Shown here one piece after another: positions 44,971 through 54,390 of a DNA stretch of 64,000 bases. Source of the DNA: Pseudomonadota bacterium (GTDB lineage: Bacteria; Pseudomonadota; Gammaproteobacteria; Steroidobacterales; Steroidobacteraceae). The notes beneath the pieces were generated by a model. That model worked only from the letters and a program-made list of their open reading frames with translations. It had not been told where the DNA came from and ran no database searches. The position numbers and the translations under genes are program-made. Where the stretch lies: contig JANXWS010000090.1 of assembly GCA_025351005.1 (NCBI GenBank), positions 1 through 64,000 of the forward strand, written 5' to 3'. How positions within the stretch are numbered: position 1 is the first letter of the stretch; the number at the start of each line of letters is the position of its first letter.

Positions 44971-46604
44971 CAGTTGCCGGCAGCGGCGCCGTGCGTGCGG
45001 CGGATGAACGCGGCCGCGTTGCGGGCGAGCGCGGCGCCGGCGGCCTCGTTCGCGTACACCATGTGGCCCGACGGATAGAGCCTGATCTCGATGTTGCGTG
45101 CGATCGACGCAGGCACCTGCAGGTGATGCAGCTCGAACACCGCCTCGAAGTACGGCGTCGCGATGTCGTAGTAGCCGCCGTGCATCTGCACCTTCAGGTT
45201 CGGGTTCTGCTTCATCGCGAGCGCCAGGTCCGGCATCACGTTGGTGGCCTGCGGCAGCGGCGCGCCAGCACCAGGTGGCTGGTGGCGGTAGTCCCAGACC
45301 TCGATCAGGTGCGTCATGTACTTGTACTGCAGCCCCTCGCCGTACTTGAGCTCGCGGCGAGCGTAGTCGTTGAACGCGGCCACGAACGGCGAGGCGATCG
45401 CCGCCATCTGCGGGTCGTAGTCGGCCTCCTTGGCGAGCGGGTCGATGGTCGGGCCCGTGAAGCGCGCGTCCAGCCGCCCGGCGGTCGTCTCGGCGCCGAG
45501 TACGTGCTGCTCGAACACCCCGCCCGTGATGCGCAGGTCCGCGCGGTCGATGTAGTCGGCCGCGAGCCCGGTGTAGGCATGCAGCCGCGCAACCACCGCG
45601 GCGCGCGCCTCGGGCGCGAGCCGGTCGCCGGCCAGGAGCGCGGTCATGTAGTCGCCGAGCGCGAACTGCTCGACCTCGGCGAGGAACGGCTCGAGCGCCG
45701 CGGGCATGCTCGGCAGCTTCTTGTGGTACCAGGCGGTCGCCGCATAGGTCGGCAGCGCGAGCGCGTAGGCCTGGTCGACGCCCGGGTTGGCGTCGACCCG
45801 GTCGACGCTGTTGTCGAACGACAGGATCTGCGACAGCAGCATGACGCCGTTCAGATCGAGCCCCTTCTCCTGCTGCAGCACGAGCGCCAGCGTCGCTGCG
45901 CGGGTCGTGCCGTAGCTCTCGCCGAACAGGTACTTCGGCGAGTTCCAGCGGCCGTGGCGCGACAGGAACTCGCTGATGAAGTTCGCAAACGCACGCGCAT
46001 CGCCGTCGACGCTGAAGAACGCCTTGTCCTTGTCGGCGCCGCGCACGTGCCCGAAGCCCGTGCCCGGCGCGTCGATGAACACGAGGTCGGTCTCGGGCAG
46101 GAGCGTGTTGGCATTGTCGATGATGCGGTAGGGCGCCGCCGGGCCGTGCTCGCCGTCGACGATCGCGACACGCTTCGGCCCGAAGGCGCCCATGTGCAGC
46201 CAGATCGTCGAGGAGCCGGGGCCGCCGTTGAACACGAACGTGATCGGCCGCTGCGGCTCCGCGCTCGCGCCCAGGAAGTAGGCAGCGTAGGACATCGCCG
46301 CGAGCGTCGGCTGCGGCGGCGGGCCCTTGTCGGCGGGCGGCGGCGGCTCCTCGTCGAGCGGGTCCTTGACGTGCACCACCAGCAGTCCCGCCTCGGCCTG
46401 GTAGCCGAGCACCCGGCCGCCGACCGTGATCGAGCCGGACGTGCGGCTGACCTCGTCCTTGAGCTCCTTCAGTGCCGCCTTGTCATCGGCAGGCGCCTCG
46501 GCCTGCTTCTGCGCCTTGGGCGGCGCTTCCCTGGGCGGCGCGGCGGCACCGGTCGCGGCGGTGAGCAGGCAGGCGACGGCGGCCCAGGCGACGGTATTGC
46601 TCAT
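44970..46604 (-). CDS. secreted serine carboxypeptidase-like S10 family protein
   Basis: 544-residue S10-family alpha/beta hydrolase with an N-terminal signal peptide (VAWAAVACLLTAATGAAA). Oxyanion loop NGGPGSST, nucleophile Ser in GESYGTTRAA, Asp in HGGYYDIATP and His in YPSGHMVYA form the expected set. Substrate peptides are unknown; relatives are common in Xanthomonas and Steroidobacter-type genomes and are presumably periplasmic. It is separated from the upstream btuF gene by 97 bases and translationally linked to holA downstream. Confidence 0.9.
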   Translation of the reverse strand: MSNTVAWAAVACLLTAATGAAAPPREAPPKAQKQAEAPADDKAALKELKDEVSRTSGSITVGGRVLGYQAEAGLLVVHVKDPLDEEPPPPADKGPPPQPTLAAMSYAAYFLGASAEPQRPITFVFNGGPGSSTIWLHMGAFGPKRVAIVDGEHGPAAPYRIIDNANTLLPETDLVFIDAPGTGFGHVRGADKDKAFFSVDGDARAFANFISEFLSRHGRWNSPKYLFGESYGTTRAATLALVLQQEKGLDLNGVMLLSQILSFDNSVDRVDANPGVDQAYALALPTYAATAWYHKKLPSMPAALEPFLAEVEQFALGDYMTALLAGDRLAPEARAAVVARLHAYTGLAADYIDRADLRITGGVFEQHVLGAETTAGRLDARFTGPTIDPLAKEADYDPQMAAIASPFVAAFNDYARRELKYGEGLQYKYMTHLIEVWDYRHQPPGAGAPLPQATNVMPDLALAMKQNPNLKVQMHGGYYDIATPYFEAVFELHHLQVPASIARNIEIRLYPSGHMVYANEAAGAALARNAAAFIRRTHGAAAGN

Positions 46605-46701
46605 CGGGTGGTCCTTCGGCAGAGCGGATCGGGGCGCAGAGTCTCACACCGGCGCCAGGGCCCCGCAAGCGACACCGCGCGCCCGGTGCGTGCGCGGGCG
46701 C

Positions 46702-47544
46702 TCAGTGCGGCAGCCGCGCGCGGAGGTCGGCGAGCCCGGCGCAGAGCGTCGCCGTGCCCTGCCCGATGCGCGGGCCCATGCGGTTGACGAGGTCCGGATC
46801 GAGCGTCACGACCGCGCCCCGGGCCACCGCGCGCAGCGGCGCGCCGCCCTGCCAGCGCTCCAGCCATTCGGCGCTCTCGGCGGCCGTGCCGGCCAGCACC
46901 AGCACCTCCGGGTCGCGGGCGTACACCGCCTCCTCGTCGACCGCGAACGAGCTCGACGCCTGGTCGGCGAACACGTTGTCCGCGCCGCACAGGTCGAGCA
47001 TCTCGGTCGCGACGTGGCGCGCGCCGAGCGTGTAGAGCGGCCGGCTCCACACCTGGTAGAACACGCGCAGCCGCCGCTGCCCGTGGTAACGGCGCCGGAG
47101 CCGCTCGAGCTCGGCCGAGAGCGCGGCGGCCGCCGCGTGCGCGACCGGCAGCGTGCCGAGCACGACGCCGAGCCGCTCGAGCGTCGCGGGCACGTCGGCG
47201 AGCGCGTGCTGCTCGAGGCTCAGCACCGGCAGCCCGAGGCGATCGAGCAGCGCGCGCTGCGCCGCCGGCGTGCCGTCGCCCCACACCAGCACGAGGTCCG
47301 GCCGCACCGCGAGCAGACGTTCCGGATCGAGCCGGCTGACGTCGCCGATGCGCGGCACGCGGCGCGCCGCGGGCGGATAGTCGCTGGTGTCGAGCGTGCC
47401 GACGAGCCGAGCGCCGGCGCCGGCCGCGTAGACGAGCTCGGTCAGGTGCGGCGCCAGGGTCACGATCCGCGTGGGCGCGCCGGCCGCGCCCGCCGCGAGC
47501 GTGACGCACCACAGGCCGAGGGCGGCGAGCCTCGCACCCCCCAT
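46702..47544 (-). CDS. periplasmic BtuF-like B12-binding protein
   Basis: 280-residue helical-backbone receptor with a signal peptide (LAALGLWCVTLAAGAAGA). It has the BtuF-type RIVTLAPHLTELVYAAGAGARLVGTLDTSDYP start, LDPERLLAVRPDLVLVWGDGTP, and RVFYQVWSRPLYTLG in the second lobe. It should deliver cobalamin to an ABC importer, but no permease/ATPase or cobalamin riboswitch is near. The ATG is fused to the stop of the preceding hydrolase gene (TGATG). Confidence 0.87.
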   Translation of the reverse strand: MGGARLAALGLWCVTLAAGAAGAPTRIVTLAPHLTELVYAAGAGARLVGTLDTSDYPPAARRVPRIGDVSRLDPERLLAVRPDLVLVWGDGTPAAQRALLDRLGLPVLSLEQHALADVPATLERLGVVLGTLPVAHAAAAALSAELERLRRRYHGQRRLRVFYQVWSRPLYTLGARHVATEMLDLCGADNVFADQASSSFAVDEEAVYARDPEVLVLAGTAAESAEWLERWQGGAPLRAVARGAVVTLDPDLVNRMGPRIGQGTATLCAGLADLRARLPH

Positions 47545-48419
47545 CAGTCGGTCCGTCGCGGCGGCGGCGCCGTCACGAAGCGAACGAGCTCGTCGAGCAG
47601 CGGGTCGCCGCCGCGGTACGGCCGCGCGAAGTGCCTGAGCAGCGACGCGTGCCCCTCGCCCGGCAGCAGCCGCACTTCGACCGAGACGCCCTCGGCCGCG
47701 AGCCGCGCCGCGAGCGAGGCGGCGTTGCGTGGCGCCACCTCGAGGTCGTCCTCGCCCTGCGCGAGGAACGACGGCGCGCTCGCGCGGCTGACGAAGCGGA
47801 CCGGCTGCGACTCCGGGTAGCGTTCGGGCGGCCCGAAATAGTCCTCGAGCACGGGGTCGGTCAGCGGCAGGAAATCATAGGGGCCGGCGAGCCCGACAAA
47901 CGCCCGCACCGGCCGGCCGCCGGCGGCGACCAGCGGCGCGGGATCGGCCGCGACCAGCGCCGCGAGCTGCGCGCCGGCGGAGTGACCCATCACCAGCACG
48001 CGCGCCGGGTCCGCGCCGAGGCGGGCGGCCTCGCGCTCGGCCCAGGCGACGGCGTGCACGGCGTCGTCGAGCGCGCCGGCGAGGCGCACCTGCGGGTAGA
48101 GCCGGTAGTTCGGCAGCACCGCGACGATGCCGCGCTCGGCGAGCGCGGCGCCGACGAAGCGGTACAGGTCCTTCGAGCCCGAGCTCCAGCTGCCGCCGTG
48201 CAGGAACACGACGAGCGCGCGCCCCTCGGGCGGCGCCGGTGCGCGGGGCACGTAGACGTCGAGGCGTTGCCTCTTCAGCGTGCCGTAGGCGAGGTCGGCC
48301 TCGCGCGTGATCTTATCGTTGCCGAGCTCGGCGCCGCTCGCGACGGCGAGCTTCAGCGTCGCGCAGCCGGCCTGCGACAGCGCGCACAGGAGCGCCGCAC
48401 AGGCGGCGACGCGCCTCAC
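47544..48419 (-). CDS. exported alpha/beta hydrolase (BD-FAE/carboxylesterase-like)
   Basis: 291-residue alpha/beta hydrolase. The N-terminus (RRVAACAALLCALSQAGC) looks like an export signal with a possible but non-canonical lipobox. It contains VVFLHGGSW (oxyanion HGG), nucleophile Ser in VMGHSAGAQLAALVA, Asp in LAQGEDDLEV and His in PGEGHASLL, matching the esterase/lipase (hormone-sensitive lipase-like) class. The GTG start overlaps the preceding stop in GTGA. Part of the four-gene insertion between lptE and holA. Confidence 0.87.
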   Translation of the reverse strand: MRRVAACAALLCALSQAGCATLKLAVASGAELGNDKITREADLAYGTLKRQRLDVYVPRAPAPPEGRALVVFLHGGSWSSGSKDLYRFVGAALAERGIVAVLPNYRLYPQVRLAGALDDAVHAVAWAEREAARLGADPARVLVMGHSAGAQLAALVAADPAPLVAAGGRPVRAFVGLAGPYDFLPLTDPVLEDYFGPPERYPESQPVRFVSRASAPSFLAQGEDDLEVAPRNAASLAARLAAEGVSVEVRLLPGEGHASLLRHFARPYRGGDPLLDELVRFVTAPPPRRTD

Positions 48420-48940
48420 GCGCGCGCCCGGCCGGTCGCCCGCCCGCGGTCGTCCAGCAGCCCGTGGCGACACAGCCAGGCGCGCGGCGCGTCTGCCTCG
48501 TCCCGGTACCACGCGGCGGTCGAGCCGAGCCGGAACGTGTAGCCCCAGCGGTCCATGTCCGCCATCAGCCGTGTCGCGCAGCCGAGCCGCCCGGCGAGCA
48601 CGAGCTGCAGGCAGCAGACCGCGTTCTCCTCGTCGAAGTCGCCGCCGGCGTCGCGCTCGAGGCGGGCGCGCCGCGCGCCGTCCATGCAGAGCACGTGCGC
48701 CGCCTCGTGCAGCAGCGAGTGCAGCGGCGTGTCGGGTCGTGCCCAGACGCGCCCGCCCGACAGGCCCGCCTCGGGCTCGCCCCAGTAGCTGCCGGGGATG
48801 GCGGCATCGGCCGCCACGTAGGCGAGCGCGAGCCCGAACTCGCCGAGCAGCGCGGTCGTGCCCGGCAGCAGGCCGTCCCCGAGCCTGAGCACGTCGGTGG
48901 CCTGCCCGGGCGCACCCGGCCACGCCGCGCGGTTCGTCAT
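48416..48940 (-). CDS. HExxH-motif protein of unknown function
   Basis: 174-residue soluble protein without signal peptide. A metalloprotease-like helix HSLLHEAAHVLCMD at about residues 76-89 is followed some 20 residues later by DAGGDFDEENAVCCLQ, whose Glu could be the third zinc ligand in a gluzincin arrangement. Other strongly patterned parts are PGSYWGEPEAGL and MDRWGYTFRLGSTAAWY. I recall similar conserved proteobacterial proteins without assigned function. It overlaps lptE by four bases (ATGA) and the hydrolase gene by four bases (GTGA). Confidence 0.8.
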   Translation of the reverse strand: MTNRAAWPGAPGQATDVLRLGDGLLPGTTALLGEFGLALAYVAADAAIPGSYWGEPEAGLSGGRVWARPDTPLHSLLHEAAHVLCMDGARRARLERDAGGDFDEENAVCCLQLVLAGRLGCATRLMADMDRWGYTFRLGSTAAWYRDEADAPRAWLCRHGLLDDRGRATGRARA

Positions 48941-49419
48941 GGCGGCAGCGCGGCCAGCCTGCGCAGCACGAGCGCGGCGATCTCGCGGGCGAGCGAGCCG
49001 CGGATGAGCAGCTGCTCGTGCTCCTTGGCGAGCACGGCCGTCTCGTCGAAGCTGTAGCCCTGCGTCCGCGTCAGGATCTGCGGCGCGATCACTTCCCTGC
49101 CGCCGATCCGCACCCGGTAGCGCACCGTGTAGTAGACCTCGTACTCGGTCGGCGTGTTGCTGGCCGACACCGACAGCACCCGCTGGCCGCTGTCGTCGGT
49201 CAGCACCTCGACCTCCGCGGTCGCCTCGCTGCCGCCACCGACCACACGGCTGCCGGAAGCAGCGAGCGCGTCGGCGAGCGCGCCGTGGAAGTCCGTGTAG
49301 CGGTCGCCGCCGAGCACGGTGGTCGCGAACGCCGGCGACAGCTTCGCCACCCCCTGCAGGTGGAAGCCGCATCCGGCAAGCGCCGCGGCCAGCGCCACCG
49401 GTGCCAGCAGCCGCTTCAT
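48937..49419 (-). CDS. lptE: LPS-assembly lipoprotein LptE
   Basis: 160-residue outer-membrane lipoprotein that plugs LptD during LPS export. Signal peptide with lipobox LAGC at about residues 14-17, then GFHLQG as in other LptE proteins; the remainder has the mixed alpha/beta LptE fold ([27 protein letters not shown]...). It overlaps leuS by four bases (ATGA), the universal leuS-lptE pair. Confidence 0.95.
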   Translation of the reverse strand: MKRLLAPVALAAALAGCGFHLQGVAKLSPAFATTVLGGDRYTDFHGALADALAASGSRVVGGGSEATAEVEVLTDDSGQRVLSVSASNTPTEYEVYYTVRYRVRIGGREVIAPQILTRTQGYSFDETAVLAKEHEQLLIRGSLAREIAALVLRRLAALPP

Positions 49420-52013
49420 CCGGCGACCACGTTGACGAGCTTGCCGCGCACGACCACGACCCTGCGGACGGCGAGGCTGCCGACGAAGCGCCGCACGTTC
49501 AGGTCGGCGAGCGCGGCCTCTCGCACCAGCGCCTCGTCCGCGTCGACCGGCACGCTGATGTGGCCACGCAGCTTGCCGTTGACCTGCACGACGAGCAGGA
49601 CCGCGTCCTGGCGGAGCGCCAGCGCGTCCACCGCCGGCCACGGCTCGTCGACGACGGCGCGCTCGTGGCCGAGCGCCTGCCACAGCGCGTGGCTGATGTG
49701 CGGCACGAGCGGCGCCAGCATCAGCACCGCGAGCTCGAGCGCCTCGTGCACCACCGCGTGCCCGGCAGGCGTCGCGGGCGCATGGCGGCCGACCGCGTTC
49801 AGCAGCTCCATCACCGCCGCGACCGCGGTGTTGAAGGTGCGCCGGCGGCCGTAGTCGTCGCCGACCTTGGCGAGCGTCTGGTGCGCGAGGCGCCGGAGCT
49901 CGCGGTCGGCAGCGTCGAGGGCCGCGGGCTCGAGCGGCGGGTGGTCGGGTCCGGTGACGTGTACGTGCACCACCTTCCAGAGCCGCCGCAGGAACCGGAA
50001 CGCGCCCTCGGCGCCCTCGTCCGACCAGTCGAGCGAGAGCTCGGGCGGTGCCGCGAACATCATGAAGAGCCGCGCCGTGTCGGCGCCGTAGCGGTCGATG
50101 ATCGCCTGCGGGTCGACGCCGTTCTGCTTCGACTTCGACATCGTGCCGATGCCGCCGCTCTCGACGGCGAGGCCATCGCTCTTCAGCCGCGCGCCGACCG
50201 GCGTGCCGCGCGCATCGGTCTCGAGCAGCACGTCCGCCGGGCTGTAGTAGACGATGCGGCCGGAGGCGGGCTTGCGGAAATAAATCGCGTTCCTGACCAT
50301 GCCCTGCGTCAGCAGGTTCGCGAACGGCTCACCGAGCGCGACCAGTCCCAGGTCGCGCATGACCTTGGTCCAGAAGCGCGAGTACAGCAGGTGCAGGATC
50401 GCGTGCTCGATGCCGCCGATGTACTGGTCGACCGGCAGCCAGTAGCCGACGCGCGCGTCGACCATCGAGGCGTCGTTGCCGGCCGAGGCGTAGCGCAGGA
50501 AGTACCACGACGAGTCGACGAACGTGTCCATCGTGTCGGTCTCGCGGCGCGCCGGCCGGCCGCAGCGCGGGCAGGCGCAGTCGACGAACGAGTGCAGCCG
50601 CGCGAGCGGGTTGCCGCTGCCGTCCGGCACCAGCTCCTCCGGCAGCACCACCGGCAGGTCCGCGTCCGGTACCGGCACGGCGCCGCAGCCGGCGCAGTGG
50701 ATGATCGGGATCGGGCAGCCCCAGTAGCGCTGCCGCGAGATGCCCCAGTCCCGCAGCCGCCACTGCACCTGGCGTCCGCCGTGGCCGGCGGCCTCGAGGT
50801 CGGCGGCGATCGCCTGCACCGCCGCCTCGTGGCCGAGGCCGTCGTAGCGGCCGGAGGCGATGCAGCGGCCGTGGTCGGCGTACCACGGCTGCCAGGCATC
50901 GCTCGCGTACGGGCGCGCGTCGACGTCGATGACCTGGCGGATCGGCAGGCCGTAGCGCTGCGCGAACGCGAAGTCGCGCTCGTCGTGGCCGGGCACGCCC
51001 ATCACCGCGCCCTCGCCGTAGGCCATCAGCACGTAGTTGCCGACCCACACGGGCAGCGCTCTGCCGGAGAGCGGGTGCAGGACCGTGAGCCCGGTCGGCA
51101 TGCCCTTCTTGTCCTGGGTCGCCTGCTCGGCCTCGGTGCCGCTGCAGCGCTCGCACTCGGCGACGAACGCCGCGAGCGCGGGGTCGCTCGCCGCCGCGTG
51201 CCGGGCGAGCGGGTGCCCGGCCGCGACCGCGACGAAGGTGACGCCGAAGAGCGTGTCGGCGCGGGTCGTGAAGACGCGCAGTTCCTCGCGCCGGCCGTCG
51301 AGCTCGTAGGGAAAGCCGATGGTGACGCCTTCGGTGCGCCCGATCCAGTTGGCCTGCATCGTGCGCACGCGCTCGGGCCAGCCCTCGAGCGCGGCGAGCG
51401 CGCCGAGCAGCTCCTCGGCGTAGCGCGTGATGCCGAGGTAGTACATCGGGATCTCGCGCTTCTCGACGAGTGCGCCGGTGCGCCAGCCGCGCCCGTCGAT
51501 GACCTGCTCGTTCGCGAGCACGGTGCGGTCGACCGGATCCCAGTTGACGGTGCCGGTTTTCTGGTAGGCGATGCCCCGCTCGAGCATGCGCAGGAACAGC
51601 CATTGGTTCCAGCGGTAGTACTCGGGCCGGCAGGTCGTGACCTCGCGATCCCAGTCGAGCCCGCAGCCGAGCGATCGCAGCTGGCGGCGCATCATGCTGA
51701 TGTTGTCGTAGGTCCAGCGCGCCGGCGGCACGCCGTTCGCGATCGCCGCGTTCTCGGCCGGCAGGCCGAACGCGTCCCAGCCCATCGGCTGCAGCACGTT
51801 CCTGCCCTGCATCCGCATGTAGCGCGAGATGGCGTCGCCGATCGTGTAGTTGCGGACGTGGCCCATGTGCAGCCGCCCGCTCGGGTACGGGAACATGCTC
51901 AGGCAGTAGTACTTGGCGCGCGCCGGGTCCTCGACCGCGCGGAACGTGCCGGCCTGCTCCCAATGGCGCTGCGCCGCGGCTTCGATGGCGGCCGGTTCGT
52001 AGTGGTCTTGCAT
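49416..52013 (-). CDS. leuS: leucyl-tRNA synthetase
   Basis: Class I synthetase, 865 residues (E. coli 860). HIGH motif as HMGH in [19 protein letters not shown] as [11 protein letters not shown], the CP1 editing domain with its [12 protein letters not shown] threonine-rich region, and [15 protein letters not shown]. The ATG at 52013 starts at [10 protein letters not shown], the normal N-terminus. 64 bases downstream of the aminotransferase gene. Confidence 0.98.
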   Translation of the reverse strand: MQDHYEPAAIEAAAQRHWEQAGTFRAVEDPARAKYYCLSMFPYPSGRLHMGHVRNYTIGDAISRYMRMQGRNVLQPMGWDAFGLPAENAAIANGVPPARWTYDNISMMRRQLRSLGCGLDWDREVTTCRPEYYRWNQWLFLRMLERGIAYQKTGTVNWDPVDRTVLANEQVIDGRGWRTGALVEKREIPMYYLGITRYAEELLGALAALEGWPERVRTMQANWIGRTEGVTIGFPYELDGRREELRVFTTRADTLFGVTFVAVAAGHPLARHAAASDPALAAFVAECERCSGTEAEQATQDKKGMPTGLTVLHPLSGRALPVWVGNYVLMAYGEGAVMGVPGHDERDFAFAQRYGLPIRQVIDVDARPYASDAWQPWYADHGRCIASGRYDGLGHEAAVQAIAADLEAAGHGGRQVQWRLRDWGISRQRYWGCPIPIIHCAGCGAVPVPDADLPVVLPEELVPDGSGNPLARLHSFVDCACPRCGRPARRETDTMDTFVDSSWYFLRYASAGNDASMVDARVGYWLPVDQYIGGIEHAILHLLYSRFWTKVMRDLGLVALGEPFANLLTQGMVRNAIYFRKPASGRIVYYSPADVLLETDARGTPVGARLKSDGLAVESGGIGTMSKSKQNGVDPQAIIDRYGADTARLFMMFAAPPELSLDWSDEGAEGAFRFLRRLWKVVHVHVTGPDHPPLEPAALDAADRELRRLAHQTLAKVGDDYGRRRTFNTAVAAVMELLNAVGRHAPATPAGHAVVHEALELAVLMLAPLVPHISHALWQALGHERAVVDEPWPAVDALALRQDAVLLVVQVNGKLRGHISVPVDADEALVREAALADLNVRRFVGSLAVRRVVVVRGKLVNVVAG

Positions 52014-52077
52014 CGGCGGGGCTCGGGACGGCCGCCAAGGATACCGGAACGGTCCCGGGTCCGGGATGCGGGCCGGC

Positions 52078-53271
52078 TCAGCCGGCGACCGCGCGGATGG
52101 CAACCGCCAGGCGCTCCACCTGCGCCTCGGGGAGCCCGGCGATGTTGATGCGACTGTCGGGCGCCGCGTAGACGTGGTGGGTCGCGGCGAGCGCGGCGAC
52201 CGCGTCGGGCGGAATCCCCAGCAGCGAGAACATTCCGAGCTGGCCCGCGATGAAGCCGAAGCGCCCGCCGCCGGGCCCGGCGCCGAGCGCCGCGGCCAGC
52301 CGCAGCCTGAGCGTTGCGATCCGCAGCCGCATCGCCTCGAGCTCGGCGCGCCACTCGGCCGCGAGCGCCGGGTCGGCGGCGATCGCGACCACGATCGCCG
52401 CGCCGTGGTCGGGCGGCATCGAGTACATGCGTCGCGCCAGCGCCTGCAGGTGGCTCATGACGATCGCGGCCTGGGCCGCGTTCGCGGTCACGGCGATCAC
52501 GGCGCCGACCCGCTCCCGGTACAGGCCGAAGTTCTTGGAGCAGGAGACGGCGACCAGCACCTCCGGCAGCCGCTCGGCGAGCAGGCGCACCGGCCAGGCA
52601 TCCAGCTCGAGTCCGCGACCGAGGCCCTGGTAGGCGAGGTCGACGAGCGGCACGAGCCCGCGCCGCCCGCAGAGCGCGGCCAGCGAGCGCCACTGGTCGG
52701 CGTCCAGGTCGGCGCCGGTCGGGTTGTGGCAGCAGGCGTGCACGACGACGATCGTGCCGGCCGGCAGCCGCTCGAGCGCCTCCTGCATCGCGTCCGGCAG
52801 CAGCGTGCCGCTCGCGGCGTCGTAGTACGGGTAGCTGTCGAGGTCGAGGCCGGCGCCGCCGATCAGCGGCCGGTGATTGGCCCAGGTCGGCTCGCTGACG
52901 ACGACCCGGGCGCCGTGGCGCGTGCGCAGGACGAGGTCGGCCGCGAGCCTGAGCGCGCCGCAGCCGCCCGGCGTCTGCAGCGTCGTCACGCGGCCCGCGG
53001 CCCGCGCCGGGTGCCCGGGGCCGAGCACCAGCTCCTCGATGAAGGCCGCGAACGCGCGGTTGCCGCCGGCGCCGACGTAGCTCTTGGTGGTCTCGGTGGC
53101 GAGCAGCTGGCGCTCTGCGGCACGCACGGCGGCCATCACCGGCGTGCGGCCCAGTTCGTCGCGATAGACGCCGACGCCGAGGTCAAGCTTGGCGGGGTCG
53201 GAGTCGGCGGCGAAGGCGGCGATGATGCCGAGCAGGGCGTCCGGCGGCGTCGCCTCCAGCAGTTCGAACAC
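52078..53271 (-). CDS. aromatic/aspartate aminotransferase
   Basis: 397-residue class I aminotransferase of the AspC/TyrB group. It begins [16 protein letters not shown] as usual, has [17 protein letters not shown], the HNPTGADLD substrate loop and PLP-lysine in [16 protein letters not shown], with the final Arg in [10 protein letters not shown]. Adjacent HPPD (zero-base spacing, GTG start immediately after the HPPD stop) indicates the tyrosine-to-4-hydroxyphenylpyruvate reaction, so TyrB-like use is favoured. Confidence 0.92.
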   Translation of the reverse strand: MFELLEATPPDALLGIIAAFAADSDPAKLDLGVGVYRDELGRTPVMAAVRAAERQLLATETTKSYVGAGGNRAFAAFIEELVLGPGHPARAAGRVTTLQTPGGCGALRLAADLVLRTRHGARVVVSEPTWANHRPLIGGAGLDLDSYPYYDAASGTLLPDAMQEALERLPAGTIVVVHACCHNPTGADLDADQWRSLAALCGRRGLVPLVDLAYQGLGRGLELDAWPVRLLAERLPEVLVAVSCSKNFGLYRERVGAVIAVTANAAQAAIVMSHLQALARRMYSMPPDHGAAIVVAIAADPALAAEWRAELEAMRLRIATLRLRLAAALGAGPGGGRFGFIAGQLGMFSLLGIPPDAVAALAATHHVYAAPDSRINIAGLPEAQVERLAVAIRAVAG

Positions 53272-54312
53272 TCAGAGCACCCCGCGCCGGATCTGGTCCT
53301 GCTCGATGGATTCGAACAGCGCGCGGAAGTTGCCCTCGCCGAAACCCTCGTTGCCCTTGCGCTCGATGATCTCGAAGAAGATCGGGCCGATGACATTCTT
53401 GGTGAAGATCTGCAGGAGGATGCCGGTCTCGGTGCTGCCGTCGATCAGCACCTGGCGGCGCTTGAGCTCCTGCAGGTTCTCGTGGTGGCCGGTGACCCGC
53501 GCGCCGACGCCCTCGTAGTAGGTGTCGGGTGTCTGCTGGAACTCGACGCCACGGGCGCGCAGCACGTCGACGGTGTCCTGGATCGCGCTGGAGCCGAGCG
53601 CGATGTGCTGGATGCCCTCGCCGCGGTACTCGCTCAGATACTCCTCGATCTGGCTCTTGTCGTCCTGGCTCTCGTTGATCGGGATGCGGATCTTGCCGCA
53701 CGGGCTCGTCATGGCGCGCGACAGCAGACCGCTCTTCTGCCCCTCGATGTCGAAGTAGCGGATCTCGCGGAAGCCGAACAGGCGCTCGTAGAAGCCGGCC
53801 CACAGGTTCATGTTGCCGCGGCGGACGTTGTGCGTCAGGTGGTCGATCACCCTGAGGCCGGTGCGCGTGTCGCTGACGGCATCCGGCAGCGGCACGAAGT
53901 CGACGTCGTAGATGCTGTGCGGGCCGTAGCGATCGACGAGGTAGATCAGGCTGCCGCCGATGCCCTCGATGCACGGGATGTTGAGCTCCATCGGGCCCGC
54001 GGTCAGCGGGCCGGGCCGGGCGCCCAGCTGCTGGGCGCGGCGGAACGCGAACGCGGCGTCGCGGACGCGGAACGCCATCGCGCAGGCCGACGGACCGTGC
54101 GCGCGCGCGAACTGCTGGCCGAAGCTGTCGGCCTCGGCGTTGATGATGAAATTGATGTCGCCCTGGCGGTGCAGCGTGACGTTCTTGGAGCGGTGGCGGG
54201 CCACGGCCGGGAATCCCATGCGGTCGAACAGCCGGCGCAGCAGCTCCGGGTCCGGTGCCGTGTACTCGACGAACTCGAAGCCGTCGGTTCCCATCGGGTT
54301 GTCAGTCGCCAT
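53272..54312 (-). CDS. hppD: 4-hydroxyphenylpyruvate dioxygenase
   Basis: Non-heme iron dioxygenase converting 4-hydroxyphenylpyruvate to homogentisate; 346 residues. It contains the vicinal-oxygen-chelate repeats with iron ligands His in VIDHLTHNV, His in GIQHIALGSSAI and Glu in GPIFFEIIERKGNEGFGEGNF. The ATG follows GGAGGG. Together with the following aminotransferase it forms a tyrosine catabolic pair between lnt and leuS; homogentisate dioxygenase is not in the window. Confidence 0.96.
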   Translation of the reverse strand: MATDNPMGTDGFEFVEYTAPDPELLRRLFDRMGFPAVARHRSKNVTLHRQGDINFIINAEADSFGQQFARAHGPSACAMAFRVRDAAFAFRRAQQLGARPGPLTAGPMELNIPCIEGIGGSLIYLVDRYGPHSIYDVDFVPLPDAVSDTRTGLRVIDHLTHNVRRGNMNLWAGFYERLFGFREIRYFDIEGQKSGLLSRAMTSPCGKIRIPINESQDDKSQIEEYLSEYRGEGIQHIALGSSAIQDTVDVLRARGVEFQQTPDTYYEGVGARVTGHHENLQELKRRQVLIDGSTETGILLQIFTKNVIGPIFFEIIERKGNEGFGEGNFRALFESIEQDQIRRGVL

Positions 54313-54390
54313 CGGCAGCCCTCCGCGCTCGAACCATGATAGCGGCGCGCTGGTGACGGCCGCACGCCCGCCGCACTGCAACAGCCCCCG

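Noticed and set aside
46600..47600. Cobalamin riboswitch for the BtuF-like gene
   Set aside because: The gene is translationally fused to the preceding hydrolase gene and no B12-box sequence was seen nearby.
49401..52148. Long plus-strand frame opposite leuS (915 codons)
   Set aside because: Shadow of the leucyl-tRNA synthetase gene; no recognisable motif.
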